Shown one piece after another: positions 9,148-17,134 of a DNA stretch of 32,841 bases (position 1 is the stretch's first letter; every line of letters starts with the position of its first letter). The stretch covers positions 1-32,841 of the forward strand of contig NZ_JONP01000037.1 in NCBI RefSeq assembly GCF_000711725.1, in the 5' to 3' direction. The translations under genes were made by a program, and so were the position numbers. The notes beneath the pieces were generated by a model that saw nothing but the letters and a program-made list of their open reading frames with translations, was not told where the DNA came from and searched no databases. The stretch comes from Roseomonas aerilata DSM 19363. GTDB lineage: Bacteria > Pseudomonadota > Alphaproteobacteria > Acetobacterales > Acetobacteraceae.

Positions 9148-9933
9148 ATGCCCAGCGCAACGGTAAGCGATCAATGTTTATCTCACGAAAGCTTGATTGA
9201 GCGCCAGTGGCCGTTGCAGGCTCGCCTCGATGACCTCTGCATCGAGGATGCACTCGGGCTCGTCGCCGGGCGCGACCCCGCCGCCCCTTTTGCCTATGTC
9301 GTGACGCCCAACGCCGACCATGTGCTGCGTCTGGAGGCGCTGGAGGGAGCGTCGCTGCGCCCGGTCTACGAGGCGGCCTGGCTCTCGCTCTGCGACAGCC
9401 GGGTCCTGCGCTTCCTCCTGGGGCTGAGAGGCTACCGGCTCAGTGTCGTTCCCGGCTCGGATCTCGTCGCCGCCCTGTTCGAGCGCGTGATCCGGCCCGA
9501 AACGCCGGTGACGCTGATCGGCGGAACGGCCGAGGTGGCGGCGAGGCTGCGCGCGCGCTTCAGTCTCGCCGCCCTCGCGCATCACGAACCGCCCATGGGC
9601 TTCGAGGCGGATCCGGTGGCGGTGGAGGCCTGCGTCCGCTTCGTGCTGGACCATCCGGCCCGCTTCGTCCTGCTCTGCGTTGGCTCGCCGCGGCAGGAGC
9701 GCCTCGCCGCGCGGCTGGCCGCGACGGGCGGGGCGAGGGGAGTCGGCCTCTGCGTGGGCGCGGCGGTCGAGTTCATCGCCGGCGTGAAGCGACGTGCGCC
9801 GGCCTGGGTCCAGCGCGCCCATCTTGAATGGCTGCACCGGCTGGCAAGCGAGCCGCGGCGGCTGTGGCGGCGCTACCTGGCCCAGGCGCCGGCCCTGCTG
9901 CGCCTCACCTGGCGCCTGCCGCCCGCCGCATGA
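9148..9933 (+). CDS. WecG/TagA/CpsF family glycosyltransferase
   Basis: This 261-residue GT26-type enzyme adds a sugar to a polyprenyl-diphosphate-linked intermediate on the cytoplasmic face of the inner membrane. Family motifs are in order: VTPNADHVL (52-60), a conserved Asp in LCDSRVL (D83), VTLIGGTAEVA (121-131), VGSPRQE (178-184), GAAVEFIAG (204-212), RAPAWVQ and the C-terminal LEWLHRLASEPRRLWRRYL. GumM and WecG belong here. The N terminus is about 25 residues longer than strictly needed; a later start is possible because no strong ribosome site is visible before the ATG. It is the first gene of the plus-strand arm. Confidence 0.92.
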   Translation: MPSATVSDQCLSHESLIERQWPLQARLDDLCIEDALGLVAGRDPAAPFAYVVTPNADHVLRLEALEGASLRPVYEAAWLSLCDSRVLRFLLGLRGYRLSVVPGSDLVAALFERVIRPETPVTLIGGTAEVAARLRARFSLAALAHHEPPMGFEADPVAVEACVRFVLDHPARFVLLCVGSPRQERLAARLAATGGARGVGLCVGAAVEFIAGVKRRAPAWVQRAHLEWLHRLASEPRRLWRRYLAQAPALLRLTWRLPPAA

Positions 9934-10042
9934 TCCGCCTCGAGGCGAGGGACAGACCCTTGCGCAGCCCCCTTCCGCGCCATGCGCCGCTTCCGGGCAT
10001 CGCCCCTTCCAATCCGCCGCGCGGTCTGCCCGGGAAAAAGCC

Positions 10043-10972
10043 ATGAAGGCCTGCATCGCCATCACGACCTATAATCGGCCCGCCATGCTGCTGCAGGCGC
10101 TGAGGAGCGTCCGGGCGCAGGGGTTGCCGGCCGGGGTCGTGGCCGAGGTGCTGGTCGTGGACAACTCGCGCGACGCGAATGCGCGCGCGGCGGTCCTTGC
10201 CGAGGCGGCCGTGCCAGGGCTGCCCACCCGCTACGTCTCGGCGCCGGAGCCGAACGTCTCCGTCGCCCGCAATACGGCTGTCGCGGCCTGTGACGGGGAC
10301 TGGCTCGTCTTCCTCGACGACGACGAGGTGGCGGGGCCTGGCTGGCTCGTGGCACTTCTGGCCACGGCTGATGCCACGGGCGCCGATGTCGTCTTCGGCG
10401 GCGTCCTGCCGGTCTTTCCCGACGGCCGCCCGGACTGGGATCCGGAGGGGCGGAGCCTCGCGCGGGACATCGCACTTCCGAGTGGAAGTCCTGTCGGGCT
10501 CAACCACGATCGGCGACTCAGCGGTTTGTGGATCGGTACCGGGAACTGTCTCCTTCGCGTCGCGACCTGCTTCGGGACAGAGCAGCCCTTCGATCACTTG
10601 CTCGGCCGGACGGGCGGCGAGGACTACGATTTCTTCGTGCGGCTCGACGCGGCGGGAAGGCGCTTCGTCTGGTGTGGCGAGGCGCCGGTTACGGAGGCGG
10701 TTCCAGCAGAACGGCTGACCGCCGCCTATCGTCGGGACCGGTCCTTCAAGGCCGGCCAACTCTATGCCCGGATCACAATTCGCAACGCGCCGAACCGAGG
10801 GGTCGGAATGGCGGCGCTCGCGTTCCGTGCCGGGGTGCAACTCGCGGTCGTCGCGGGGCTCTGGGGCGCGAGCCGGCTGCGTGGCGCGCCGGACGCGGAG
10901 ATCCGCGGGCTGAAGGTGGCAGAGGTCGCGGGCAAGCTCCTCTGGGGCAGGCTCTGGGCGAGAGGGGCCTGA
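10043..10972 (+). CDS. Family 2 glycosyltransferase
   Basis: This 309-residue GT-A fold glycosyltransferase begins directly with the family motif (IAITTYNRP, residues 5-13). It then has VLVVDNSRD (37-44), NVSVARNTAV (71-80), the metal-binding LDDDE (91-95) and the acceptor-side GGEDYDFFVRL (191-201). The size and motif set resemble succinoglycan transferases such as ExoM, but the sugar cannot be assigned. The open frame extends upstream into the preceding gene; the ATG at 10043 is chosen because the domain starts there. It is 110 bases after the WecG-like gene and 4 bases before the ATP-grasp gene. Its last 60 residues contain a hydrophobic segment that may bind the membrane. Confidence 0.92.
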   Translation: MKACIAITTYNRPAMLLQALRSVRAQGLPAGVVAEVLVVDNSRDANARAAVLAEAAVPGLPTRYVSAPEPNVSVARNTAVAACDGDWLVFLDDDEVAGPGWLVALLATADATGADVVFGGVLPVFPDGRPDWDPEGRSLARDIALPSGSPVGLNHDRRLSGLWIGTGNCLLRVATCFGTEQPFDHLLGRTGGEDYDFFVRLDAAGRRFVWCGEAPVTEAVPAERLTAAYRRDRSFKAGQLYARITIRNAPNRGVGMAALAFRAGVQLAVVAGLWGASRLRGAPDAEIRGLKVAEVAGKLLWGRLWARGA

Positions 10973-10976
10973 CGGC

Positions 10977-12167
10977 GTGACCGGTCCCCGGCTCCTCCTT
11001 GTTTCGACCCAGCCCTGGCCCTTCCCGGCACGCCTCGGCATGGCAGTGCGGCGCGCGGGTTTCCACGTCGAGGGCGCCTCGCCGCCCCGCGCCTATCTGG
11101 GCCGCAGCGCCGCGCTGCATGCTTGGCACCGGCTGCGCCCCTGGCGGCTGCTGGTGGACCTCGCCGGCGCCGTCCGGGCCGCTCGACCGGATCGGCTGAT
11201 CCCCTGCGATGACGTTTCCGCGGCGCTCGTCGTGGCGCTGCATGCCGATCCGGCCATGCGGGCTGTCGTGGAGGCTTCCATGGGCGACCCTGCCGCCTAT
11301 TCGGTCGCCCTCTCCAAGGGCGCGCAGATGGTGCTCGCGGCGGAGATGGGTCTGCCGATACCCCCGACCCTGCACCTGCGGGAGCGTGCGGCGCTGGACG
11401 CGGCGTTGAAGGCCGGGCCTCTGCCCCGCGTGCTGAAGGTGGATGGGAACTGGGGCGGCGAGGGGGTCGCCGTGCTGCCCGATACCGCGGCGGCGGGCCC
11501 GGCCTGGGCGCGCCTGACGGCGCCGCCGTCGCTCCTCGCCGCGGTCAAGCGCTCGCTGCGCGAGCGCAGCCCGCGTGCCATGGTCGCGCGCCGGGAGTGG
11601 CGCTCATCCACGCCGCACCTGCAGGAATTCGCCGCGGGCGTGCCGGCGAACCGCGCGGTGGTCTGCGAGCGCGGGCGGGTGCTCGCCGGCATTTCGGTCA
11701 CCGCGCTGGAAACCGCCGGGGCAAGCGGCCCGGCGTCGGTTGTGCGCGTGATCGACAACCCCGTCATGGCAGCGACGGCAGAGGCCTTCGTGGCCCGGCT
11801 GGGTCTCTCGGGCTTGCATGGCTTCGATTTCATGGCGACGCCGGACGGGGCGGCCGTGATGCTTGAAATGAACCCGCGCGCGACGCCGATCTGCCACCTG
11901 GCGCCGGGCGGGGCGCAGGGGCTCGCGGCGGCACTGATGGCCGCCATGGGGGGCGGCGCGGGCCTGCCCTGCCTGCCTGCACCCGGCGATACGATCGCGC
12001 TCTTCCCGAACGAGTGGATGCGGGATCCGGCGAGCCCGCATCTTCGCGGCTGGCACGACGCGCCCTGGGACGACCCGCCGCTGCTCCGCGCGACCCTTCG
12101 CGACATGGCGGTGACCGAGCGCATGGAGCGTGTGCGAAGCCGGGCGAAGCGGCTCCTCGGGCGATGA
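10977..12167 (+). CDS. ATP-grasp domain ligase in the EPS operon
   Basis: This 396-residue protein has an ATP-grasp fold. An N-terminal alpha/beta pre-ATP-grasp part (1-100) includes the LLVST strand and PDRLIPCDD. SKGAQMVLAAEMGLPIPPT (113-131) is the usual entry to the domain. The ATP loop is LKVDGNWGGEGV (153-164), the hinge FAAGVPANRA, and the metal ligands are in HGFDFM (281-286) and MLEMNPRATPICHL (295-308). Such enzymes form amide, thioester or similar bonds via an acyl-phosphate. No known substrate can be read off. Position between a glycosyltransferase (4 bases) and a GH10 gene (4-base ATGA overlap) suggests a role in modifying the polysaccharide or its precursor. The start is GTG. 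Confidence 0.85.
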   Translation: MTGPRLLLVSTQPWPFPARLGMAVRRAGFHVEGASPPRAYLGRSAALHAWHRLRPWRLLVDLAGAVRAARPDRLIPCDDVSAALVVALHADPAMRAVVEASMGDPAAYSVALSKGAQMVLAAEMGLPIPPTLHLRERAALDAALKAGPLPRVLKVDGNWGGEGVAVLPDTAAAGPAWARLTAPPSLLAAVKRSLRERSPRAMVARREWRSSTPHLQEFAAGVPANRAVVCERGRVLAGISVTALETAGASGPASVVRVIDNPVMAATAEAFVARLGLSGLHGFDFMATPDGAAVMLEMNPRATPICHLAPGGAQGLAAALMAAMGGGAGLPCLPAPGDTIALFPNEWMRDPASPHLRGWHDAPWDDPPLLRATLRDMAVTERMERVRSRAKRLLGR

Positions 12168-13300
12168 TCCAGCCTTCGCGCCGGCCCGCTGGCTTGTTCG
12201 CTGCGCCGGACAGCCCCCGCCGGGCGCTGCTCGCGGCCCTGCCGGCGCTGCTCGCGCCGCGGCCCGGTGGGGCGGCGGAGGAGGGGCTGCTTCCCCACGC
12301 CCAGGCCCGTGGCCTGGCGCTCGGCTGCATGGTCGCGCGATGGCAGCTGGAGGACGCGCCCGGCCTGTTGTCGCTGCTGCGCGCCGACGCCAGCTTCCTC
12401 GCGCCCGGGCTGGAACTGAAATGGGATCGGCTGCGGCCCGCGCCCGAGCGCTTCGACTTTCGCGACGCCGATTTCCTCTTCGACCTCTCCGCGCGCGAGG
12501 GCTTCGGCAAGGTGCGCGGCCACGCGCTGCTCTGGCACGAGGCGCTGCCGCGCTGGTTCGATCCGAACGGCGACGCCGCCGCGATGCGCCGGGCGCTGGC
12601 GCTGCACATCCGCACCGTCGCCGGGCGGTACGCCGGGCGTGTCGGCAGTTGGGACGTGGTGAACGAGCCGATCTACGAGTGGGACCGTCGGCCGGACGGG
12701 CTGCGTGCGACGCCCTTCCTGCGGGTGCTCGGGCCGGACTATGTCGCGATGGTCCTGGAGATGGCAGCGGAGGCCGATCCGGCCGCGCGGCTCGTGGTGA
12801 ACGACTACGACCTTGAACTCGCCTCGCGCGACCAGGCCTTCCGGCGCCGGATGATGCTCGAACTGCTGAACCGGCTGGTCAGGCGTGGCGCGCCGGTGCG
12901 CGCGCTCGGCATCCAGGCGCATCTCGCACCGCGTTCGGCGCCGCTGGACCCGGAGGTGCTGCGGCGCTTCATCCGCGACGTTGCCTCGCTTGGCCTGAAG
13001 GTGGAGATCACGGAACTCGACATGGTGGATCGCCTTCTCCCCGGTGAGCCCGCGCTGCGTGATGCGGCGAATGCGGCGATGTACCGGGACTTCCTCTGGG
13101 CTGTGCTGTCGGAACCCGCCGTGGACACGGTGGTGCTCTGGGGACTGTCCGATCGCCATGGCTGGCAGGATGACAGCAGGGCGGCGCGCCGGAAGGATGG
13201 GCTTCCGGCCCGCACCAACGCTTATGACCGCGAGCTGCGCCGAAAACCCGACTGGTACGCCATCCGGGACGCCCTGCGCGACGCGCCGCGGCCGGGCTGA
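12164..13300 (+). CDS. Secreted GH10 family endo-beta-glycosidase (xylanase-like)
   Basis: This 378-residue glycoside hydrolase family 10 enzyme is a retaining endo-beta-1,4-glycanase. The N terminus has a possible Tat-type signal (SPRRALLAALPALLA, 17-31). Catalytic motifs are complete: VRGHALLWHEALPRWF (117-132), acid/base Glu168 in WDVVNEP, VVNDYDLE (211-218), GIQAHL (249-254), nucleophile Glu284 in EITELD, and WGLSDRHGW near the end. The length fits a single catalytic domain without carbohydrate-binding module. The ATG overlaps the ATP-grasp stop by four bases (ATGA). Within an EPS operon the likely substrate is the polymer itself, for trimming or release, rather than plant xylan. Start choice is safe because of the overlap and the signal peptide that follows. 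Confidence 0.92.
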   Translation: MIQPSRRPAGLFAAPDSPRRALLAALPALLAPRPGGAAEEGLLPHAQARGLALGCMVARWQLEDAPGLLSLLRADASFLAPGLELKWDRLRPAPERFDFRDADFLFDLSAREGFGKVRGHALLWHEALPRWFDPNGDAAAMRRALALHIRTVAGRYAGRVGSWDVVNEPIYEWDRRPDGLRATPFLRVLGPDYVAMVLEMAAEADPAARLVVNDYDLELASRDQAFRRRMMLELLNRLVRRGAPVRALGIQAHLAPRSAPLDPEVLRRFIRDVASLGLKVEITELDMVDRLLPGEPALRDAANAAMYRDFLWAVLSEPAVDTVVLWGLSDRHGWQDDSRAARRKDGLPARTNAYDRELRRKPDWYAIRDALRDAPRPG

Positions 13301-13303
13301 GCC

Positions 13304-14563
13304 ATGCGCCAGCTCCTCGCAACGCTCTCCGCGCCGCTCTCCGGCGGGGTGTCCCGCCAGCTTTCCCGCAATACAACGGTCATCCTCGCCGGCTACGGGG
13401 TACAGTTGGTCACCCAGATGGGCTGGCTGCTGCTCGCGGTCCGGACCCTCGGCCCCGCGGGCTACGGGCTCTTCGCGAGTCTCACCGCGATCACCATTGC
13501 CGCCTCCTGCTTTGTCGGTTGGGGCTGCGACCAGCTCCTCATCCGGGCAGTATCGCGGGATGCGGGCGCGCTGCGACCCTGGCTCGGGCATAGCCTGGGG
13601 CTGATCACCGTCACCGGGGTTGGGCTGATCCTGCTCGGGATGCTCGTGCTTCCGGTGCTGGAGGTCGGGCGCATCGGGGCGCTGCCGCTCTTCCTCGTGC
13701 TGGTGTCCGACCTCGTGCTGGCCCGCTACGCGAACCTCTGCATCGCCGTCTTCATGGCCACGGAGCAGGCATGGCGGCAATCGGCCGTGACCATCATCAT
13801 CGGTGGCTGCAGGCTCGTCGCGATCACCGCCGCCGCGCTCCTGCCGGGCGTGCTGACGATCCAGGCCTGGTCAGGCTGGTACGCCGGCGCCTCGATGGTG
13901 GCGGCGGTGCTCTGCCTCGGCATGACCATCCGCGAGCACGGCGCCCCGCTGCCGCGCTGGATGGGCGGGCATCTGGCGGAAGGCATTACCTTTGCCGCCG
14001 AGAGTGCGGTGCAGGCCTCCGCGCGCGACCTCGACAAGCCGATCGTGCTGGAGGTCGCGGGCGCCGAGGCCGCGGGACTCTACGCGGCGGCCTTTCGCAT
14101 CGTCGAGACGCTCGGCATGCCGGTGCGCGCGCTTGCCTCCGCCACCTACGCGCGGATGTTCCGCCTTGCCCATGAGGATCCGGGGCGCTGCGTCGCCTAC
14201 GCGAACCGCCTGATCCCCGCGGCGGCGGCGATGGCGGGCCTGGGTGGTCTCGCCCTCGCGCTCGCGGCGGGGCTGCTGCCGCTCGTCTTCGGTGAGCGCT
14301 ACGCGGAACTGCCGCTCGTCGTACGGCTCACCGCCGTCTTTCCGCTCTTCGCCGGCGTCTACGGGATTTGGGCGGACGCGCTGAGCGCGACCGGCCGGCA
14401 GCGGCACCGGCTCGCCCTCGTCTGCGTCTCTCTCGTCCTGACAATGGTCCTCTGCTGGATCGGGGTGACGGCACAGGGCTTGGAGGGCGCCGCGCTCGCG
14501 CGCGTGGCTGTGATGGGGATAACGGCGGCCCTGGCCTGGGCCGCGCTGCCGCGGCGTTCCTGA
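13304..14563 (+). CDS. Oligosaccharide flippase (Wzx-like, MOP superfamily)
   Basis: This 419-residue membrane protein has about twelve hydrophobic segments and the N-terminal pattern of polysaccharide flippases (SRNTTVILAGYGVQLVTQMGWLLLAVRTLGPAGYGLFAS). The phrase RTLGPAGYGLFAS is typical of the polysaccharide biosynthesis protein family. It would move the lipid-linked repeat unit from the cytoplasmic to the periplasmic side of the inner membrane. It is the last gene of the plus-strand arm, 3 bases after the GH10 stop. Substrate is unknown. Confidence 0.88.
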   Translation: MRQLLATLSAPLSGGVSRQLSRNTTVILAGYGVQLVTQMGWLLLAVRTLGPAGYGLFASLTAITIAASCFVGWGCDQLLIRAVSRDAGALRPWLGHSLGLITVTGVGLILLGMLVLPVLEVGRIGALPLFLVLVSDLVLARYANLCIAVFMATEQAWRQSAVTIIIGGCRLVAITAAALLPGVLTIQAWSGWYAGASMVAAVLCLGMTIREHGAPLPRWMGGHLAEGITFAAESAVQASARDLDKPIVLEVAGAEAAGLYAAAFRIVETLGMPVRALASATYARMFRLAHEDPGRCVAYANRLIPAAAAMAGLGGLALALAAGLLPLVFGERYAELPLVVRLTAVFPLFAGVYGIWADALSATGRQRHRLALVCVSLVLTMVLCWIGVTAQGLEGAALARVAVMGITAALAWAALPRRS

Positions 14564-14745
14564 GGGGCTGCTATGCCCGCGCGCAGATCGTATCGATCTG
14601 TTGATGTTTCGCGGCGCTGGACAGACCGGCGCCGAGTTGTCTGAGCCACGTTACTAGGAATAGGCATGTCAAGTAACATGATTGTGTTGACCCCGAGTTG
14701 ATCTCCACTCAGGCTGTTCGGCACCACCCCAGCGCGGAACGGAAA
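14564..14745. other. Intergenic region after the EPS operon, with hairpins
   Basis: 182 bases. A perfect 7-bp stem with a 3-base loop (cagatcg-tat-cgatctg, 14584-14600) is followed by a T-poor stretch, and a second stem (cggcgc / gcgccg, about 14612-14634) lies next to it. One of them may end the EPS transcript. Further on, catgt (14665-14669) pairs with acatg (14676-14680), which could be an operator for the protease gene. No clear promoter was found. Confidence 0.35.
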
Positions 14746-16686
14746 ATGCGCCCGCTCGTCCTGCTTGCCGTCCTCCTCGCGCTGGCAGCCCCGTCTGCCA
14801 CCCGCGCCAATGCCGTTCTGACACCCGAGCAGCGGAGCGCGGCGGAGGCGGCTACCCGGAGCCTGATTGCTCAAGCGGCCACCACGGCCCTGCCGCCGGA
14901 GCCGCGGGTGCGCCTGCACCGCTGGCCCGGCTTCTTCGCCCGCTGGGGCGCCGCCACCGTGACCCAGGGTGAGGCGGAGCGGATGCTCGTGGATGGGCGC
15001 GCGGAATCCGCCTATCGCAATACATGGGATGGGCAGCGCATCTACCTGACGGCCGCGGCGGGCGGCACCGTCAGCTTCTTCCTGCCGCCCTCCGTCGAGG
15101 ACAACCAGGGTTTCTCGCGCCGCGCGCGCGAGGCCGGCGTCGAGTTCCTGGTGGAGGACGGCACCTGGTCGGACGTTGCCTGGAGCATCGGCAAGTTCCT
15201 GCTTGTCGTCGCGGGGGTGAGCGGCACCCTCTTCCTTCTTTACCTGCTTGACCGGCGGCGCGGGCGTTCCGAGATTCGGCGCGCCGTGCTCTTCCGGAAA
15301 GGCTCGCGCAAGGCGGCCGGGGCGGATGGCACCCAATCCGTGACCTTCGCGAACGTCGCGGGGCAGGACGCCGCCAAGGAATCCCTCCTGGAAGTCGTGG
15401 AGTTCCTCCGTGATCCCGCCCGCTTCGCGATCCTTGGCGCGCGCGTGCCGAAAGGCGTGCTGCTGGAGGGTGATCCGGGCAACGGCAAGACGCTCCTCGC
15501 CCGCGCCGTGGCGGGGGAGGCGGGGGTGCCCTTCTTCAGCGCCTCCGGCTCTGAGTTCGTGGAGATGTATGTCGGCGTGGGCGCGCGGCGCGTGCGGGAT
15601 TTGTTCGCGCGCGCCCGGAAGCACCCGGTGAGCATCGTCTTCATCGACGAGATCGACGTGGTCGGCCGCGCGCGCTCGGGCGCGGCGCGGGACGGCGGCT
15701 CGCAGGAGCACGACCAGACTATCAACCAGCTTCTCACCGAGCTAGACGGCTTCGACCGCTCCTCCACCATCGTGCTGATCGCGGCGACCAACCGCGCGGA
15801 CGTGCTCGACACCGCCCTCACGCGCCCGGGGCGGATCGACCGGCGCATCTTCGTCCCGGGACCCGACGTGCGGAGCCGCGAGGCCATCCTTGGCGTCCAT
15901 GCGCGCCGCGTGCGGCTGGCCGGCGGCGTCAGCCTCCCCGAGGTGGCCAGCATGACGCCGGGTTTCTCCGGCGCGGACCTGGCGAACCTGCTGAACGAGG
16001 CCGCCATCGCCGCCACGCGCGCCTGCAAGCAGGCGGTAGACATGGACGACCTGCGCGCGTCGATGGATCGCATCCTCCTCGGCGAGAAGCGGCCCGCCGG
16101 CGCCATGTCGGAGGCGGAGCGCCGCGTCGTCGCCTATCACGAGGCCGGGCACGCGATCGTCGCGATGCGGATGCCGGGCGCGGATCCGGTGCGGCGCGTG
16201 ACCGTCGTTCCCCGGGGTCGCTCGCTGGGCGCCGTCGTGCAGACACCGGACCGCGACCGCCATCTCTGGAGCCGCGGCCTGCTGCAGGGCAGGCTGGCGG
16301 TGACCATGGGCGGGCGCGCGGCGGAGGAGATCATCCTCCCGCCCGAGGAGGTCACCGGGGGTGCCTCCGGTGACATCGCGCACGCGACGAAGATCGCGCG
16401 GGAGATGCTGGGCCGCTACGGCATGGACCCCGAGCTCGGTTGCGTGGACCTCCTCGGCGACGGTCGGGGGCCGGGCGCTTCGGCCGCCGCGCTCGACCGG
16501 CTGGACGAGTTGGTCTCGGCCGAGATCGCCCGGGCGCTCGGCACCGCGCGCCGCGTGCTGGAGGAAGAGGTCGAGTCCCTGCACGCCCTCGCCTCACGCC
16601 TGCTGGAGGAGGAGACGCTCACCGGGGACGAGGCGCGCCGCGTGGTGGAAGCGGCGGCGCGCCGCCCGCTCGCCGCGGCGGCGTGA
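14746..16686 (+). CDS. FtsH-like membrane AAA+ zinc metalloprotease
   Basis: This 646-residue protein has a signal-like first helix (residues 3-19), a periplasmic part, membrane helix 2 (about 147-168), an AAA+ ATPase domain and an M41 peptidase domain. Walker A reads GDPGNGKT (242-249) where FtsH usually has GPPGTGKT. Walker B is VFIDEID (298-304), the pore loop GSEFVEMYVGVGARRVRDLF, and the sensor/Arg-finger region ATNRADVLDTALTRPGRIDR. The zinc site is HEAGH (465-469) with the third ligand Asp543 in GASGDI. It probably degrades membrane or misfolded proteins. The unusual Walker A and long periplasmic part suggest a paralogue rather than the housekeeping copy. ATG at 14746 is preferred over TTG at 14698 because it has a purine-rich ribosome site (ggaacgg) and starts the signal helix. 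Confidence 0.9.
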   Translation: MRPLVLLAVLLALAAPSATRANAVLTPEQRSAAEAATRSLIAQAATTALPPEPRVRLHRWPGFFARWGAATVTQGEAERMLVDGRAESAYRNTWDGQRIYLTAAAGGTVSFFLPPSVEDNQGFSRRAREAGVEFLVEDGTWSDVAWSIGKFLLVVAGVSGTLFLLYLLDRRRGRSEIRRAVLFRKGSRKAAGADGTQSVTFANVAGQDAAKESLLEVVEFLRDPARFAILGARVPKGVLLEGDPGNGKTLLARAVAGEAGVPFFSASGSEFVEMYVGVGARRVRDLFARARKHPVSIVFIDEIDVVGRARSGAARDGGSQEHDQTINQLLTELDGFDRSSTIVLIAATNRADVLDTALTRPGRIDRRIFVPGPDVRSREAILGVHARRVRLAGGVSLPEVASMTPGFSGADLANLLNEAAIAATRACKQAVDMDDLRASMDRILLGEKRPAGAMSEAERRVVAYHEAGHAIVAMRMPGADPVRRVTVVPRGRSLGAVVQTPDRDRHLWSRGLLQGRLAVTMGGRAAEEIILPPEEVTGGASGDIAHATKIAREMLGRYGMDPELGCVDLLGDGRGPGASAAALDRLDELVSAEIARALGTARRVLEEEVESLHALASRLLEEETLTGDEARRVVEAAARRPLAAAA

Positions 16687-16696
16687 GGGACGGGGG

Positions 16697-17134
16697 CTAG
16701 AACCCCGCCAAACGCTTGCGCGCGGTGTCGATCACCCGCACCGCCTCCTCCCAGAGGCCAAGTGCGGGCAGTTCCTGCGGGGCGAAGAAACGCGCCTCGC
16801 TCGCATCGTCGCCCGCTCGCGGCTCGCCGGAAGCCCAGCGGCCGGCATAGTCGATGATCGTGTAGTGGAAGCGGACGACGCCCGCCTCATCTCGGTGCAG
16901 GACATCGACGCAGGCCACCAGCGCCAGCGGGCCGACCTCGATCCCCGCCTCCTCCAGCAATTCCCGCCGGGCGGCGGCCTCGGCTGTTTCGCCCAGGTGC
17001 TGGGCGCCGCCGGGCACGGACCATTCCCCGGCGCGCGGCGGATGGCTGCGGCGGACGAGCAGCACGTCCTCGCCGCGAAAGGCGAGGCAGCCGATGCCGA
17101 CCCAGGGGCGGTCCGGATACTCGCGCGCGCTCAC
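16697..17134 (-). CDS. Nudix hydrolase
   Basis: This 145-residue protein has a complete Nudix box: Gly43-x5-Glu49-x7-Arg57-Glu58-Leu-x-Glu61-Glu62-x-Gly64-Ile. These enzymes cleave a nucleoside diphosphate linked to another group. The sequence around the box (WVGIGCLAFRGEDVLLVRR, EWSVPGGAQHLGE) resembles small ADP-ribose or nucleotide-sugar pyrophosphatases, but the substrate is not certain. Its GTG start overlaps the stop of the DUF4340 gene by four bases (GTGA), so it belongs to the ABC operon. It ends 10 bases from the convergent protease gene. Confidence 0.92.
   Translation of the reverse strand: MSAREYPDRPWVGIGCLAFRGEDVLLVRRSHPPRAGEWSVPGGAQHLGETAEAAARRELLEEAGIEVGPLALVACVDVLHRDEAGVVRFHYTIIDYAGRWASGEPRAGDDASEARFFAPQELPALGLWEEAVRVIDTARKRLAGF

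Noticed and set aside
11297-13780. 827-residue open frame on minus strand across the ATP-grasp, GH10 and flippase genes
   Set aside because: Crosses three real genes on the other strand and shows no motifs.
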